A stretch of DNA of 13,111 bases from an uncultured Asticcacaulis sp. Lineage in GTDB: Bacteria > Pseudomonadota > Alphaproteobacteria > Caulobacterales > Caulobacteraceae. Below the pieces are notes generated by a model, which was given only the letters and a program-made list of their open reading frames with translations, was not told the DNA's origin and did not search any database. Positions 1 to 7,091 of the stretch are shown one piece after another. The stretch covers positions 1 to 13,111 of the forward strand of contig CAMLLA010000078.1 in NCBI GenBank assembly GCA_946480525.1, given 5' to 3'. Numbering within the stretch: position 1 is the first letter of the stretch; the number at the start of each line of letters is the position of its first letter. A program made the position numbers and the translations under genes.

Positions 1-1262
1 TAGCCGCGATGGCGGAACAGCTCGATCCGGCCCATCAGGCTGTCGGGCAAGGCTACGTCGCGCATATGTTGCCACAACGGTTCCGGCCGTTCCGTGGCGC
101 GATAGTGCAGGATGAGGAAGTCGCGGATGCTGTCGTAGATCGTATCGACCGAACGATTGAACGCCCGCTGCGCGCGCGGGTCATCCGGCCGGCCGTTGAG
201 ATATGGCCGAAGCGTCTCGATCGCCGCCTGGACGAGATAGATGCTGGTCGATTCCAGTGGCTCCAGAAACCCTGACGCCAGGCCGACCGCCACGACATTT
301 CGCGACCATGACCGCGTCCGGCGCCCGGCGCGGAAACGCAGCAGCCGGGGCTCCATTAGGACCTTGCCGTCGAGATGGCTGAGCAGCAGGTCGTGTGCGC
401 GGTCCTCGTCGGTAAAGGCGCTGGAAAACATATAGCCGTTGCCGGTACGATGCTGCAAAGGAATGCGCCATTGCCATCCGGCTTCACGCGCGGTGGCACG
501 GGTATAGGGCGTAATCTCCCCTGTCCCTTCCGTCGGCACGGCGAAGGCGCGATCGCATGGCAGCCACTGTGTCCAATCCTCCCACGGCCCGTTCAACGTC
601 TTGCCGGCGATCAGGCTGACAAAGCCCGAACAGTCGATAAACAGATCGCCATTGACCACCGCGCCCGACGCAAGGCGCAGTCCTGTGACATTTCCGGTTT
701 CCCCATGGCGCAAGACCTCGGTGACGCGCCCTTCGGTGCGTTTGACACCGCGCTTCGTTGCAAAGTCGCGCATGAACTGGGCATAGAGCGACGCATCGAA
801 ATGGTAGGCATAGGCAAAGGTGGACTTGACCGATGACGGATCAGTATCGGGAAAGGCAAAGCGCCCTGCCCGCGCGGCCGCAATGGCAAAGCTGTATTCC
901 TCCAAAGGCGCGACCGGCACGCTGTTCTGTTTGGCGCGCAGCCAGTGATGATGAAAGCCGATCCCAGCCCAGTCCTGGCCAAACGTGCCGAAGGGATGAA
1001 TGTAACTCTCGCGCCCCCAGCCTGAAAATTCGATCCCCAACTTGAATGTCGCCTGGGTGCGGCGCATGAATTCAGCCTCGTTTATGCCGAGGCTGTCGTT
1101 GAAGGTCTTGATGTGCGGCAAAGTCGCTTCACCGACACCAACCGTGCCGATCTCATCCGACTCGACCAGCTCGACGCTGAACCGGCGTGTCGCCACAAGC
1201 GCGCTCAGCGACGCAGCGCACATCCAGCCTGCGGTTCCGCCACCCAGAATTACGATCTTCAT
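1..1262 (-). CDS. Flavin-dependent halogenase, tryptophan halogenase family (3' end beyond window)
   Basis: The frame is open from the ATG at 1262 to the left edge, giving 420 residues without a stop; the family is usually about 500 residues, so the C-terminus is missing. Residues 1-15 are a Rossmann FAD-binding start with GGGTAGW at 7-13. GVGEAT follows at 42-47. K74 in TFKLGIEF aligns with the catalytic lysine of PrnA/RebH-type halogenases. W263-x-W265-x-I267-P268 is the halogenase WxWxIP signature, and E337 in EPLESTSI matches the catalytic glutamate next to the active site. Family members use FADH2, O2 and halide to make HOCl/HOBr for aromatic halogenation. All key residues are present, so an active enzyme is expected. 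The substrate is not shown: many homologues beside TonB receptors in Caulobacter and Xanthomonas do not act on free tryptophan. The start lies downstream of a terminator, with only a weak GGG-containing ribosome-binding site. Confidence 0.93.
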   Translation of the reverse strand, partial: MKIVILGGGTAGWMCAASLSALVATRRFSVELVESDEIGTVGVGEATLPHIKTFNDSLGINEAEFMRRTQATFKLGIEFSGWGRESYIHPFGTFGQDWAGIGFHHHWLRAKQNSVPVAPLEEYSFAIAAARAGRFAFPDTDPSSVKSTFAYAYHFDASLYAQFMRDFATKRGVKRTEGRVTEVLRHGETGNVTGLRLASGAVVNGDLFIDCSGFVSLIAGKTLNGPWEDWTQWLPCDRAFAVPTEGTGEITPYTRATAREAGWQWRIPLQHRTGNGYMFSSAFTDEDRAHDLLLSHLDGKVLMEPRLLRFRAGRRTRSWSRNVVAVGLASGFLEPLESTSIYLVQAAIETLRPYLNGRPDDPRAQRAFNRSVDTIYDSIRDFLILHYRATERPEPLWQHMRDVALPDSLMGRIELFRHRG

Positions 1263-1271
1263 TGATTTCGC

Positions 1272-1308
1272 CCAAACAAAAGAAGGGCGCGCTGCGGACA
1301 GCGCGCCC
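1272..1308 (-). terminator. Rho-independent terminator between receptor and halogenase genes
   Basis: A perfect 10-bp stem (GGGCGCGCTG at 1285-1294 with CAGCGCGCCC at 1299-1308) closes a 4-nt loop. Read on the minus strand it is followed by TTCTTTTGTTTG (1284-1273), a U-rich tract. It lies 7 nt after the receptor stop codon and 10-46 nt before the halogenase start codon. It should end most receptor transcripts and set a lower read-through level for the halogenase, since no room for a separate promoter is left between them. Confidence 0.85.
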
Positions 1309-1315
1309 CATACGC

Positions 1316-4300
1316 TTAGTATTTGAAACGCACGCCGATCTGATAGCGGCGGTCGTTGCGGATCCAGGCCGAGTCGATCCGGACCGCGGCCGCGCCCGGC
1401 GTTGCCGATGAGTCGCCCATGACCTGCTGCTGAATGACGGTCGTCGTATCCAGCAGGTTCGAGCCATCGAACGACAGTTCGACATTGTCGCTCAGCTTGT
1501 AACGCAGCGACGCATCGAGGAAGCCGTTGCCCTTCTGGTACATCGGCAGGCCGATACAGCAGTCGAGATTGTTGGTCAGGAAGTCGGACCGGTAGCTGTA
1601 GGCCAGGCGCGAAGCGATCGGGCCGTGCTCATACAGCAGGACGATGTTGTAGCTCTCGTCCGAGATACCGGCCAGGCGATGCGAGTCGAAGACCGACCCG
1701 TTGACCTGCAGACCGCCACCGAAGGCAATCGTGCCGCCGGCCGCGTAACCGGGCTGGTTGGCCAGGTTCGAGTTGTTGATGCCCGACTGCTTGGTGCGCG
1801 TATAGTTGGCCTGGATACCCAGACCGTTCCACGGCGACGGCAGGAAGTCGAAGAAGGTCTGGTAGGCCACTTCGAAGCCCTTCAGCGTCCCGCCGCCCTT
1901 GCCGTTGCCCGGACCGCGGATGATCACGTTCTGGGTGACGCCATTGAGCGTGACCGCGCGCGGCAGTTCGGCGTACGAGATATCGCCGTTCAGCTTTTTG
2001 TAGAAAAAGTCGAAGGTGAAGGACGACGTCGAATTGAAATAGTTCTCGTAACTCAGGTCGAACTGATCGGCCGTGACCGGCTTGATCGAGGCGTTGCCCG
2101 AGTCGGCGTTGAACACGAAGTTATAGCCCTTCACGTTCGAAGCCACCTTGGGCCCGTTCGGATCGTTCCAGACGATGAACGGTGAGTTCGGCGAGGTATT
2201 GATCGCCGGCGCCTGGATCGACACATAGTTCCGCAGTTGGCCGAAGTCCGGACGCGACAGGGCGCGCGACGCCCCGAAGCGGATATACTGGTCGTCCGCC
2301 ACTTCGAAACGGATGTTGAAGCTGGGCAGCCAGTTCGAATGGGTTGCGCCGAACGTGCTCTTGATGGCCGGGCCGCCGCTGAAGTTCATGATATCCGGGG
2401 TCAGATAGCACGACACGTTGAGCAGGTTCGACGGGCCCGTAGGCGTCGAACAGGGCGCCAGGGTCGTGTACCAGTTCGGATTGTTGAAGGCGATGCCGCC
2501 ATTGCTTTCGACGCGGGTTTCGACATAGCGGATGCCGATATTGCCGTTGACGCGCCTGCCGAACAACGTCGTGTCGTCATTGCCGAAGCGCAGCATGGCA
2601 TAGGCCGCCGTCGTCTTTTCCGAGACGTCCAGCATTTCGCTATCGTTATAGCAGCCGTCGGTATTGCCGGCGCGGTCGCAGATCGGCGTCCACTTCAGCG
2701 GCGTGTTCGTCGTGGCGCCCGACAGGCCGTCGATGTGACGCTGACGGTCGGCCAGGACGTCGTTCGACAGCCAAGGCAGGGCGCTCGGATTGAAGACATT
2801 GCCGTCATAGAAGCCGTCGCGGAAGGGTTCCGACACCCACATGTTCTCGCCATAGCCCTGGAAGGTCTGGCCGGCATTACAGGCATAAGGCGCGGGCGTC
2901 GTGTTATCCAGGTTGAAGGCAGGCCCGTTACAGGCGTTCCACGGCTGGACGACCGGCGACCAGTTATAGGCCGAATAGCGCACCTTCTGGTCACGTTCGG
3001 CATAGCGCACGCCGATCTTCAGCGAGTTCAGCCAGCCCGTTTCCTCGAAGCGGTACTCGGCATCGGCGCGGGCCGAAAGCTGGGTGGCGTCGTTATCCTC
3101 GACGTGATCCTGAATGAAGGGGATATACCAGTTGTGCGGGTTGGACAGGCCGCCCGCCGCGTAGTTGACATTGGTCCCCGGCAAAAGCTCGATATTCGGT
3201 GTGCCGTCTCCGTTCGTTGAGTACTTGACATTGGCCAGCGTGTTGGCGGCGACCAGGATGTCATAGTTGTTGGTCTCGGCCGTGACGTACTGGACGTCGA
3301 AATTGGCGCGCAGCTTTTCGGTGATTTCCCACTTCAGGTTGGCGGCGATGTCGCGCGTGCCTTCTTCGTGGTCGAAGATGCGCGACTCGTTGGAAATGCC
3401 CGTGCCCTGACGCGTCGAGGTACAGCCGCCACCGCCGCAGTAGTTGACGAAGGGCAGGCCCGGAACGGCCGAACCGATGTCGATAGCCGCAGCGGTCGAG
3501 CCGCCCCAGCCGCCCGACGGCGCGGTCAGCGTGCCGGAATCGAGCATGCCGTCGGCGCCGAAGACAAAGGCCGGCGTGCCGTCGGCCGGCGCGATAACCG
3601 CTGTCGTCTGCGGCGAGAAGGCCGGCGCCGCCCACAGGTCGAAGAAGCCGACATTGGTCGAGCGCTCCTTCCAGGCGTTCTTGTAGTAGGTGTCGTTATA
3701 TTGCAGCGTGAACTGCACCGTCTTGGCGTTGTTCTGCCATTGCAGCGCGGCGGCAATACCGCGACGGTCGCGGTCGTATTCGACCTGGCTGAAATTGACC
3801 TGGCGGGGCATGTAGACCCAGCCCGTGCCGCCATAAGGGTTTGCGGTACAGGCGACGCTGCCGTCGGCATTGACATTGGCGGCGGCGGCCGTGCCGAAAC
3901 CGGCCGAGCAGAAGGCGCCGATGCGCTGACCGACCACGCCTTCGGTTTGCGTCAGAACATGGCCTTGCGCGTAGTTGAGCATGACACCGAACTCACCGGC
4001 TGGCGTCTGCCAGCGGTTGGTGTAGATGCCCGAAAACTCATAGGTCACTTCTTCGGAGCGGTCGCCATAGTTGGCCTTGGCCGACAGGCCGATGACCTGG
4101 CCTTTCGAATCGAACGGCAGGCGCGTGCGCAGGTTGACCGAGCCGGCGATGCCGCCTTCGATCATTTCGGCCGTCAGGTTTTTGTAGCTGTCGACGCCGG
4201 CCATCAGTTCCGGCGACACGTCGTTGAAGTTCAGGCCCCGCGCGCCGTCGGCGGTGAAGACGTCACGGCCGTTCAGTTCGGTGCGCACAAACGTCAGGCC

Positions 4301-4648
4301 ACGGATCAGCACCTGGGCCGGTTCGGCCGAAAAGTGCGTCGAGTCGTCCGACGACTGGAAGCGCGACACGGTGATGCCCGGCACGCGCTGCAACGCTTCG
4401 GCGACCGACTTGTCCGGGAAGGCGCCGATATCGGTGGCGGTGATCGAATCGACGTGGGTGTCGGCGTTCTTCTTGATGTCCTGGGCGGTCTTGAGCGCCT
4501 TGCGGACGCCGACGACAACGACGGCGTCGTCTTCGGTCGGCGCGGCGTCCTGAGCCTGCACGGCTCCGGCAACCGTCAGGGCCGCCAGCGCCATGAGGGA
4601 CACGCCCCCTTTAAGCACTCGGCCGCTGATGAAAAGGGTGTTTCGCAT
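1316..4648 (-). CDS. TonB-dependent receptor, Xanthomonas/Caulobacter-type (TIGR01782-like)
   Basis: This encodes an outer-membrane active transporter of about 1110 residues, energised by TonB-ExbB-ExbD. Residues 1-32 are a signal peptide (MRNTLF... ending AVQA). A TonB-box-like stretch DDAVVVVGVRK lies at 40-50. The plug domain then begins with ALKTAQDIKKNADTHVDSIT, FPDKSVAEALQRVPGI and an RGLTFVRTELNGR segment, which is characteristic of this receptor class. The rest is a long beta-barrel with large loops, ending in RYQIGVRFKY, an alternating C-terminal beta strand. The class often imports carbohydrates (for example maltodextrin or chitin oligosaccharides in Caulobacter), but the ligand here cannot be read from sequence. 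An in-frame ATG exists 4 codons upstream (4660). I prefer 4648 because GGAGAG sits 4 nt before it, while the upstream ATG has no Shine-Dalgarno. Several presumed loops contain cysteine pairs. The halogenase follows behind a terminator. Confidence 0.95.
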   Translation of the reverse strand: MRNTLFISGRVLKGGVSLMALAALTVAGAVQAQDAAPTEDDAVVVVGVRKALKTAQDIKKNADTHVDSITATDIGAFPDKSVAEALQRVPGITVSRFQSSDDSTHFSAEPAQVLIRGLTFVRTELNGRDVFTADGARGLNFNDVSPELMAGVDSYKNLTAEMIEGGIAGSVNLRTRLPFDSKGQVIGLSAKANYGDRSEEVTYEFSGIYTNRWQTPAGEFGVMLNYAQGHVLTQTEGVVGQRIGAFCSAGFGTAAAANVNADGSVACTANPYGGTGWVYMPRQVNFSQVEYDRDRRGIAAALQWQNNAKTVQFTLQYNDTYYKNAWKERSTNVGFFDLWAAPAFSPQTTAVIAPADGTPAFVFGADGMLDSGTLTAPSGGWGGSTAAAIDIGSAVPGLPFVNYCGGGGCTSTRQGTGISNESRIFDHEEGTRDIAANLKWEITEKLRANFDVQYVTAETNNYDILVAANTLANVKYSTNGDGTPNIELLPGTNVNYAAGGLSNPHNWYIPFIQDHVEDNDATQLSARADAEYRFEETGWLNSLKIGVRYAERDQKVRYSAYNWSPVVQPWNACNGPAFNLDNTTPAPYACNAGQTFQGYGENMWVSEPFRDGFYDGNVFNPSALPWLSNDVLADRQRHIDGLSGATTNTPLKWTPICDRAGNTDGCYNDSEMLDVSEKTTAAYAMLRFGNDDTTLFGRRVNGNIGIRYVETRVESNGGIAFNNPNWYTTLAPCSTPTGPSNLLNVSCYLTPDIMNFSGGPAIKSTFGATHSNWLPSFNIRFEVADDQYIRFGASRALSRPDFGQLRNYVSIQAPAINTSPNSPFIVWNDPNGPKVASNVKGYNFVFNADSGNASIKPVTADQFDLSYENYFNSTSSFTFDFFYKKLNGDISYAELPRAVTLNGVTQNVIIRGPGNGKGGGTLKGFEVAYQTFFDFLPSPWNGLGIQANYTRTKQSGINNSNLANQPGYAAGGTIAFGGGLQVNGSVFDSHRLAGISDESYNIVLLYEHGPIASRLAYSYRSDFLTNNLDCCIGLPMYQKGNGFLDASLRYKLSDNVELSFDGSNLLDTTTVIQQQVMGDSSATPGAAAVRIDSAWIRNDRRYQIGVRFKY

Positions 4649-5003
4649 ATTTCTCTCCATGTTCAGTCCGATTCCCGCGGACTGGTGTTGGTGGCATCAT
4701 TGTCGTTGCACCGAAGCGCGCAGGACGAAGGGCCCTGTCGCGAGACGGTGATTTTCTTGCTCTTCCAACACTTGACTTATGGAGACTTCGGCCAGCGCGA
4801 TGGCGGATGACGGCCGCCCGGCTTTGACTGTGGCTGCGAATGCTCTTTGTTTTTTGTTACAGGCTTTGTGCGGTACGCCTGCCTGTGGCGTGTCTGGTCA
4901 GGCTGTCTGCCCGCCCCGCGTGCCCGGCGTCAACCGGACGCATATCTCTGATCGTCTCCCTGAGTTCCGATGGCTTTATGTTCTTATCGGATCATCGAAT
5001 GAC

Positions 5004-5030
5004 ATGACGGTCGTCATATCAGTCATATGA
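5004..5030. promoter_or_regulatory. Operator-like palindrome cluster
   Basis: ATGACGGTCGTCAT (5004-5017) is a perfect 6-bp inverted repeat around GT. It is followed by two 9-nt near-repeats, GTCATATCA (5013-5021) and GTCATATGA (5022-5030), the second containing the palindrome TCATATGA. The arrangement resembles binding sites for a dimeric repressor of GntR or LacI type. It lies about 360 bp upstream of the receptor start and about 270 bp upstream of the 64-residue gene, so which one it would control is unclear. The regulator is not in this window, unless it is the distant TetR protein. Confidence 0.4.
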
Positions 5031-5053
5031 TGTGCATAATATAAAACAAGGAT

Positions 5054-5186
5054 GAGGCAAGCGCAAAATCCAATGTTTCCAAAATTTTATAAAAGCGAGG
5101 CGGCTTGCAAAAATATCACATTGTTCGTTGCTCAGCCGCCGCAAGGGCTCGACGCATCCGCGCCGGCGGGCAGTCGCCCTTGCCTC
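5054..5186. repeat. GC-rich block of nested inverted repeats
   Basis: Several inverted repeats are packed here. GCAAGGGC (5141-5148) pairs with GCCCTTGC (5176-5183), and an inner CGAC/GTCG extends the stem across a 2-nt bulge. GGCGGCT (5099-5105) pairs with AGCCGCC (5134-5140). GAGGCAAG (5054-5061) is inverted as CTTGCCTC (5179-5186). The block is much richer in GC than the sequence on either side. It may be a dispersed palindromic element, a structured RNA, or the scar of an integration. No known RNA family was recognised. Confidence 0.45.
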
Positions 5187-5249
5187 GCGATGCTCGGAGG
5201 GAGGCAGTTAAACAATAAACCTACTTTGCAGGATATCAGACCAATCATC

Positions 5250-5278
5250 TTGCTAGATAAATCGACCTAGCTTACATT
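5250..5278 (+). promoter_or_regulatory. Candidate sigma-70 type promoter of the four-gene island operon
   Basis: TTGCTA (5250-5255) and TACATT (5273-5278) each match 4 of 6 consensus positions and are separated by the ideal 17 nt. Transcription would begin near 5285, leaving a leader of about 14 nt that still contains GGAGAGG (5289-5295) before the ATG at 5299. The placement is good but the box matches are moderate. Confidence 0.45.
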
Positions 5279-5298
5279 AAAAACATCTGGAGAGGATT

Positions 5299-5493
5299 AT
5301 GCGAATTAACTCGAAACAATCTATTGAAACAGCCAATACGGTTTATGATCAGTATGGAAGTTGGAAAGCGGTTCGTAGCGCAGCAAAATTTGAGGATGGC
5401 AAATATATAGTTGTCGGGCAGCCAGCAAGCGCGCCAACGGCTACCTCCCAACCGAACAAAAAAGCGTCGCCGCCCGCAAAACCAAAAGGCTGA
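5299..5493 (+). CDS. Small hypothetical protein, 64 residues
   Basis: I do not recognise this protein. It has a convincing start: GGAGAGG ends 3 nt before the ATG. Residues 1-42 could be a small folded unit (SIETANTVYDQYGSWKAVRSAAKF, then a short strand KYIVVG). Residues 43-64 are a low-complexity tail rich in Pro, Ala, Ser and Lys, ending PPAKPKG. It has no signal peptide or membrane segment. Its stop overlaps the next gene's start by one base (TGATG), so the two are probably translationally coupled. It is the first gene of a tight operon with a membrane protein and a serine protease. The basic proline-rich tail could be a contact or cleavage site for one of them, but that is inference only. 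Confidence 0.72.
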   Translation: MRINSKQSIETANTVYDQYGSWKAVRSAAKFEDGKYIVVGQPASAPTATSQPNKKASPPAKPKG

Positions 5494-6245
5494 TGTTCAG
5501 CTACACACTTTTCTTGGCTCTACTGCTTCTCTCCCCTGGCTTGGCTGTGTGGGCTGGATTCCGTGCAGGAGACCGGAACCACCTGTTATCGCAAGCTCCT
5601 GAACGCCCTCAATCCACGTTCAGCTTACTGGTTATAGTATTTGGCGCCCTCACAGGCCACTTTATCATGGCCTGCATATACGCCGCTCAGGCCCTATGGT
5701 GCAAGGCAACTAATTTTTGCGCAACAGTCTCGTTCGACACCAATGTGTATCGGATTATTTTACACAACCATAAAGGGGATTGGGCGTCATCCGACATAGG
5801 CCTACTCTGGTGGCTTCTCGCATTACTCTTGCCTTCTGTATTTGCAGGGTCGGCCGCCTATTACATCAGCAAAATTAAAGCGGTTAGGAATTTTAGGGAA
5901 ACGGCGACGCTGGGATGGCTAAAGCGAGTGATAGACCGTAAACCGCCCGAAAGCGGTTTTATCCTAGCTTATGTTGTAACCAGTATTGAAGCTAACAGTT
6001 CTTACGTCGCGTACGAAGGGATCGTCGAAAATATTGCATTGGATGACAACCGAGCTATCACGATGCTCGTCTTAAGCAGTTGCGATCGATTTCTTGTAAA
6101 AATGACCCAAACAGCATTGACAAGGGTGGACTCTAAGCGTCCCCAAAAATCTATTCCGCTGCTACAAATTGAGGCAAAAAATATAAAGAATGTTGCACTT
6201 GAGGTTTTTGCTGTTACACCGCCAATGCCACCATCTAAAAAATAA
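5493..6245 (+). CDS. Three-helix membrane protein with C-terminal beta domain, unknown function
   Basis: This 250-residue protein shows hydrophobic segments at about 3-22, 43-69 and 102-125, then a soluble C-terminal half. Residues 155-210 (GFILAYVV..., YEGIVENIALDD, ITMLVLSS, FLVKM) alternate like short beta strands of an SH3-like or small barrel domain. The overall plan resembles DUF6338-type membrane proteins, but I cannot confirm membership. The positive-inside pattern (ISKIKAVRNFR after helix 3) places the C-terminal domain in the cytoplasm. The start ATG overlaps the preceding stop by one base and has AAAGG four bases upstream. Twenty-seven nt separate it from the protease gene. It ends in PPMPPSKK, a Pro/Lys tail similar in flavour to that of the upstream small protein. 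It could anchor or gate the protease at the inner membrane. Confidence 0.8.
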   Translation: MFSYTLFLALLLLSPGLAVWAGFRAGDRNHLLSQAPERPQSTFSLLVIVFGALTGHFIMACIYAAQALWCKATNFCATVSFDTNVYRIILHNHKGDWASSDIGLLWWLLALLLPSVFAGSAAYYISKIKAVRNFRETATLGWLKRVIDRKPPESGFILAYVVTSIEANSSYVAYEGIVENIALDDNRAITMLVLSSCDRFLVKMTQTALTRVDSKRPQKSIPLLQIEAKNIKNVALEVFAVTPPMPPSKK

Positions 6246-6272
6246 ATATAGTAAATAGAGAGGTTGCTATAT

Positions 6273-7070
6273 TTGCCTGATACATATCTATCAAATCAAA
6301 TTTCGGGGCCACCATTCTCAGCCAAACTACACATAACTATGAAATCGGGAAATTCATTCGTTGGCACAGGCTTTCACGTTGCTCACAAAGGCAGAGAATG
6401 GTTACTAACGTGTAGGCACAATATCGAGGATCGCGACCTCAATTTTCTAGGCGTTGTCGACATAGAAACCCTATCTATAGTCAATTCGGACAACCGCCTG
6501 TTACCAGATAGCCGTACAATAGTCGGACTACGCGTTGACAGGCATGTTCTGGACTGCGCTGCAATAGAATTATTCCCCGACGAATGGGGATCAATTCCCA
6601 AATTTTCCACTGACCTTAAGATGTCTATGGAAGGCGGTTCTCTCCCAAAAACGATAACCATTCGGGGTGAAAATCCAGAACAATACGTTGAAGTCGAACC
6701 AATTAGCTTTATCGTACTTCAGGGCTATACAGCTCCAGATGTAGTGCCAACGACATTCCAAGGCGCGAGACTCCCCCTGCCTGTTCCAAGCCACGTCCCC
6801 GGCTGGATGGTGACGTGCCTACCGGTGTGCGAAGGTGGTTTTTCCGGAGGGCCGATATTAAAGATATCGAACTCTCAAATTTCGCTATTGGCCATAATTA
6901 CGAACGTTTTTCCAGTCAACGCCGAAATGACATTAACGGATGGAAGAGTGGCCCAATTCTCAATACAGGCAACAGCAGGAGTACCGATAGCACCTCTTCT
7001 ATGGGCGCTTGATAAACATCCTCAAGGGCATGTCATTGTTGATGTACCGCAACCTGTCCGAGGCATTTGA
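6273..7070 (+). CDS. Trypsin-fold serine protease, cytosolic-looking
   Basis: A trypsin-like (chymotrypsin-fold) peptidase domain fills most of the protein. Numbering from the TTG at 6264, GTGF (34-37) and TCRHNI hold catalytic H52, DCAAIEL holds D97, and GGFSGGP holds nucleophile S194, so the triad is complete. The residue six before the serine, which is the specificity Asp189 in trypsin, is V188. Phe replaces the usual Asp directly before the serine. Specificity is therefore unlikely to be for Lys/Arg. There is no signal peptide, membrane helix or PDZ domain, so it is not a typical DegP-type exported protease. I choose the TTG at 6273 because GAGAGG (6258-6263) lies 9 nt upstream; a TTG at 6264 abuts that site and the first ATG (6339) would remove an N-terminal strand. 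It sits third in a four-gene operon. Its substrate may be a neighbouring protein. Confidence 0.85.
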   Translation: MPDTYLSNQISGPPFSAKLHITMKSGNSFVGTGFHVAHKGREWLLTCRHNIEDRDLNFLGVVDIETLSIVNSDNRLLPDSRTIVGLRVDRHVLDCAAIELFPDEWGSIPKFSTDLKMSMEGGSLPKTITIRGENPEQYVEVEPISFIVLQGYTAPDVVPTTFQGARLPLPVPSHVPGWMVTCLPVCEGGFSGGPILKISNSQISLLAIITNVFPVNAEMTLTDGRVAQFSIQATAGVPIAPLLWALDKHPQGHVIVDVPQPVRGI

Positions 7071-7091
7071 TAACTGAAAGCTGGAAATAAT

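Larger units (their letters stand above)
4661..5298. other. Long intergenic junction between receptor locus and AT-rich island
   Basis: About 640 nt separate the divergent receptor gene and the small 64-residue gene. No convincing protein is encoded. An 83-codon frame at 4779-5030 and a 72-codon frame at 5052-5270 have poor starts and odd composition. The left part (4661-4980) is GC-rich, host-like sequence and should hold the receptor promoter, which I could not place. From about 5000 the base composition turns AT-rich, apart from a GC-rich inverted-repeat block near 5096-5210. The compositional step near 5000-5050 is the likely left boundary of the acquired segment. Confidence 0.6.

Noticed and set aside
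2237..3220. Plus-strand frame of 327 codons
   Set aside because: Antisense shadow of the receptor gene with no recognisable motif.
3368..4810. Long plus-strand frame of 480 codons
   Set aside because: It lies almost wholly opposite the clear TonB receptor gene. It is rich in Arg, Gly, Val and Asp as expected for an antisense frame in GC-rich DNA, and shows no domain.
5052..5270. 72-codon plus frame through the GC-rich repeat block
   Set aside because: The sequence before its ATG is a poor ribosome-binding site, and the translation follows the inverted repeats instead of a protein pattern.
5493..6245. Bacterial gasdermin, because a protease gene is adjacent
   Set aside because: The protein has three clear membrane helices and no gasdermin-like N-terminus; gasdermins are soluble before cleavage.
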